DNA of 64,000 bases from Ochrobactrum quorumnocens (lineage in GTDB: Bacteria > Pseudomonadota > Alphaproteobacteria > Rhizobiales > Rhizobiaceae): assembly GCF_002278035.1 (NCBI RefSeq), contig NZ_CP022603.1, positions 434,001 to 498,000 of the forward strand, written 5' to 3'. Shown piece by piece: positions 61,905 through 64,000 of this stretch (position 1 is the first letter of the stretch; each line of letters opens with the position of its first letter). Under the pieces are notes generated by a model. The model made no database searches. It worked only from the letters and a program-made list of their open reading frames with translations, and was not told the origin of the DNA. Both the position numbers and the translations under genes were made by a program.

Positions 61905-62933
61905 CTAGCCAGCGCGAACGACGCTCAGCTCTGGCTTGCTTGCGCCCGAGGCGGGAAGAAGCCGCGCAAAGTCAGTGAGTATTTGCGCATAATCCTCGGC
62001 ATGAAATTCGTAAGGCAGCTCCAGCCGAAATTCGGAGACAAGCGGCAGAACAGGATCGGCTGCGAGTGTTTCCAGAATTTGCTCTGTCGTGCCCACAATA
62101 TCGGGCAGAAACAAAGTGCGGCGCGGACCATGGGCGAAACCCGTTCGCTTGTCGCGTTCGGCGGCGAATTCCGCATAGCGGCGGCGCGCATCCGGACTGG
62201 CGCTGTCAGTGGGAAGGATCACCCGACCAAGTGCAACATGCGGCGCACGTTCACGCACCCATTCCTGACGGAACCGTTCTATGAGTGCTTTTTGGGCTGT
62301 CAGAAAATCATCCGTGTTCTCACCGCTAACAATGTTTCCTGTCAGAAGATTAAACCCAGCCCGCCCCGCCCAACGTGCTGAATTCTGTGATCCACCGCCA
62401 TACCAGAGGCGGTCGGTCAGCCCTTTGGCAAAGGGTCTTAAACGCGGAATTTGTGCTCCAGCGGAATTGCCTGCTTCGGTTTCGTCTGAAAGTGGTTCTG
62501 ACCGCAGTGCCTGTGCCAGTTTTTCTGCACGCGCATGACTGTAATCAGCGATTGGAGCTGCATCCACAAAATCAGCGATCAAATGCCCAAAGGGCGGCGC
62601 GCCGACCGAAACACCGACATTCAGCCTGCCATGGGACAGTAAATCCACCGTCGCCAGATCTTCAGCCAGCCGGAACGGATTTTCATAACCAAGCTGAATG
62701 ACCGCCGTACCAAGCCCGATGCGTTGCGTCCGCTGCGAGGCCGCGGCGAGAAATGTAGTGGCAGATGAAATACCGCGCTCCAGATGGCGCTGGCGCACCC
62801 ATGCGCTGTCATATCCCAGCCGCTCTCCAAGCTCGAAAAGCTGTAAGGTGGCTTCTAACCCCTGTACAGGATCATTCTCCCGATGACTGCCGGGAATGAG
62901 AAAGGCAAAATGTTCAATCTTTGAAAGAGGCAT
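61905..62933 (-). CDS. LLM-class flavin-dependent oxidoreductase
   Basis: Luciferase-like monooxygenase, 342 aa. Typical stretches are LFELGERLGYDSAWVRQRHL, RTQRIGLGTAVIQLGYENPF and LAEDLATVDLLSHGRLNVGV, and later LWYGGGSQNSARWAGRAGFN. It probably uses reduced FMN. The gene is followed 36 nt on by the divergent LLM gene and preceded by a GNAT gene with a 15-nt gap, so all lie in one minus-strand operon. The substrate is unknown. Confidence 0.85.
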   Translation of the reverse strand: MPLSKIEHFAFLIPGSHRENDPVQGLEATLQLFELGERLGYDSAWVRQRHLERGISSATTFLAAASQRTQRIGLGTAVIQLGYENPFRLAEDLATVDLLSHGRLNVGVSVGAPPFGHLIADFVDAAPIADYSHARAEKLAQALRSEPLSDETEAGNSAGAQIPRLRPFAKGLTDRLWYGGGSQNSARWAGRAGFNLLTGNIVSGENTDDFLTAQKALIERFRQEWVRERAPHVALGRVILPTDSASPDARRRYAEFAAERDKRTGFAHGPRRTLFLPDIVGTTEQILETLAADPVLPLVSEFRLELPYEFHAEDYAQILTDFARLLPASGASKPELSVVRAG

Positions 62934-62948
62934 GGTTCGTTTCCCTTC

Positions 62949-63575
62949 TCACGCGGCAGTTTCGCGATAGCTTTGCAGCCGCGCTAGAATTTTTGCTTCT
63001 TGTACTGCTTTGCGCTCCTGCACCCGCTGTGTTGCCTCTTCAAATGAGGCAGATGCCGGATAGATTGGGGTGGAAATCAGCTGCCCCGACTTAACACCTA
63101 TATGCTTTTCAAAAGGCAGCGAGCGGTATTGCTGCACATCAACCGACGTGTCGAAAAGTGGACGATAACCGAGCGAAATATAAAGCGCGGTTGCTTCCGG
63201 CTGGCGAAAGCCGGTGGATAGATAGGCGCGCGTGTAGCCTAAATCACCAGCACTCTCTTCAAGCGCCAACACAATGCGTCGAGCCAACCCCTGCCTTCGC
63301 AAATGCGATGCCGTCCAGATACGTTTAAGTTCCACTGTCTCGTCGTCGTGGCTCATATAAGCGCCACCAGCGATGGTTTCGCCATTGCGCTGAAGCAGCA
63401 GAAAACCACCAAGCGGAGCCGAAAATGCCTCTGTCGGATAGCGTAGGATTTCCGTTCGCGCGCCACCAGGACGATCAAGATTGCCGTATCGACCGTCATA
63501 TTCTTGCACCAGCCCATCAATGAGAGGCTGCGCTGCCGGGTCCAAAAGAGAGGACTGGATAATAGTATCAACCAT
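62949..63575 (-). CDS. GNAT-family N-acetyltransferase
   Basis: Acetyl-CoA-dependent acyltransferase, 208 aa from the ATG at 63575, which has GGAGG 6 nt upstream; an ORF extension of 37 residues upstream is not protein-like. The acetyl-CoA motif is LKRIWTASHLRRQGLARRIV (Arg/Gln-x-x-Gly-x-Ala), preceded by GGFLLLQRNGETIAGGAYMS and followed by YLSTGFRQPEATALYISLGY. Heads the LLM operon. Related GNAT genes occur in sulfur-starvation clusters, where they may acetylate an amine or detoxify a product (inference). Confidence 0.83.
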   Translation of the reverse strand: MVDTIIQSSLLDPAAQPLIDGLVQEYDGRYGNLDRPGGARTEILRYPTEAFSAPLGGFLLLQRNGETIAGGAYMSHDDETVELKRIWTASHLRRQGLARRIVLALEESAGDLGYTRAYLSTGFRQPEATALYISLGYRPLFDTSVDVQQYRSLPFEKHIGVKSGQLISTPIYPASASFEEATQRVQERKAVQEAKILARLQSYRETAA

Positions 63576-63792
63576 AGAATGCCTCCGCTGAAACAAATCC
63601 TGTCCGACGTGTATTGAGTGGAAGCAAAAAGCCACCATCGAACAGTATCTTCCTTTAACGGTGCATCTTTGTTGGGCTGTTTGCACGGCATGAACGTTTA
63701 ATGAGTGCGCAAATATTGGAAGATCGTTGCTCGATTAATATTCTACAAAAAACATAGATTACATCTTCATTGAATTTGTTAGTGAGGATGAA

Positions 63793-64000
63793 ATGCCCTA
63801 CGCGCTTAGTTTTCTCGATAAGAGCCCCATTCATGATGGAGAAGCAGCCAAAGAGGCGTTGGCCCGCACGATTAAGCTTGCGCAGAAGGCAGAAACATTT
63901 GGCTTTCACCGTTTTTGGGTGGCAGAGCATCACAACTCACCGGGGCTTGCCAGTTCGTCACCGGAGGTACTGATCGGGTTTTTGTTGGCTCATACCCATC
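63793..64000 (+). CDS. LLM-class flavin-dependent oxidoreductase (N-terminal part only)
   Basis: The ORF is open to the window edge: 69 codons, beginning MPYALSFLDKSPIHDGEAAK and containing AETFGFHRFWVAEHHNSPGL, the start of a luciferase-like barrel. GAGG lies 5 nt before the ATG at 63793. It is divergent from the GNAT-LLM operon, about 217 bp apart, and so a fourth LLM protein of the cluster. The 3' part cannot be judged. Confidence 0.85.
   Translation, partial: MPYALSFLDKSPIHDGEAAKEALARTIKLAQKAETFGFHRFWVAEHHNSPGLASSSPEVLIGFLLAHTH

Noticed and set aside
1..64000. CRISPR array, tRNA or rRNA genes, prophage, or known anti-phage systems
   Set aside because: No regularly spaced repeats, tRNA cloverleaf, rRNA sequence, phage structural genes or defence genes were recognised by eye.

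Overview
The window looks like a replicon of a Rhizobiales alphaproteobacterium of the Brucella/Ochrobactrum group. This is inferred from the Omp2-type porin, the Rhizobium-type L-rhamnose pathway (RhaRSTP with RhaD/RhaI rather than the enterobacterial RhaBAD), the many peptide and sulfonate ABC systems, the short palindromic intergenic repeats and the protein style. No rRNA, tRNA, CRISPR array or prophage was seen.

Layout. (1) 1-8000: L-rhamnose catabolism. rhaR-rhaS-rhaT-rhaP run leftwards and rhaD-rhaI rightwards from a shared regulatory region carrying two inverted 19-bp boxes; rhaP runs off the left edge. (2) 8.1-10.2 kb: an AlkB-like dioxygenase, then an Rrf2 regulator overlapping a thioredoxin-reductase-like flavoprotein. 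(3) 10.2-17.3 kb: an oligopeptide ABC operon on the minus strand with two paralogous binding proteins, one of which has lost about 52 residues near its C-terminus; palindromic repeats lie between its genes. (4) 17.3-22.5 kb: an accessory patch with a complete ISNCY-type element, an IS30-type element, the end of a second ISNCY-like element, a decayed gene and three tiny ORFs. (5) 22.5-26.4 kb: glutathionyl-hydroquinone reductase, DoxX and two LysR regulators. (6) 26.6-33.7 kb: a tightly overlapped peptide ABC operon ending in an S15/CocE-type hydrolase. (7) 33.8-37.6 kb: a three-subunit membrane-bound GMC dehydrogenase with a triheme cytochrome. (8) 37.9-44.5 kb: another peptide ABC operon divergent from an M24 Xaa-Pro peptidase. 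(9) 44.5-55.8 kb: small envelope proteins, an unusual metallopeptidase/rhodanese-like fusion, a second Rrf2 regulator, a ChaC-like cyclotransferase, a porin, cysteine synthase and CopC/CopD. (10) 55.8-64 kb: an aliphatic-sulfonate-type ABC transporter with a flavin reductase, four LLM-class flavin monooxygenases (the last cut by the window edge) and a GNAT protein, which reads as an organosulfur-scavenging island.

How the parts fit: this is a nutrient-scavenging region. Sugars enter through Rha, peptides through three Opp-type systems (two of them next to proline-specific peptidases), sugar acids or alcohols are probably oxidised by the periplasmic GMC dehydrogenase, and sulfur is taken from organosulfur compounds by the SsuABC-like/LLM cluster, with cysteine synthase nearby. 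In three ABC operons a strong hairpin without a T-tract sits just after the binding-protein gene, suggesting raised expression of that gene by mRNA processing or stabilisation. Nothing clearly amounts to a wholly new system; the best candidates for novelty are the rearranged metallopeptidase/rhodanese protein, the multi-LLM sulfur cluster, a permease that appears to start with ATT, and the remnants around the insertion sequences.
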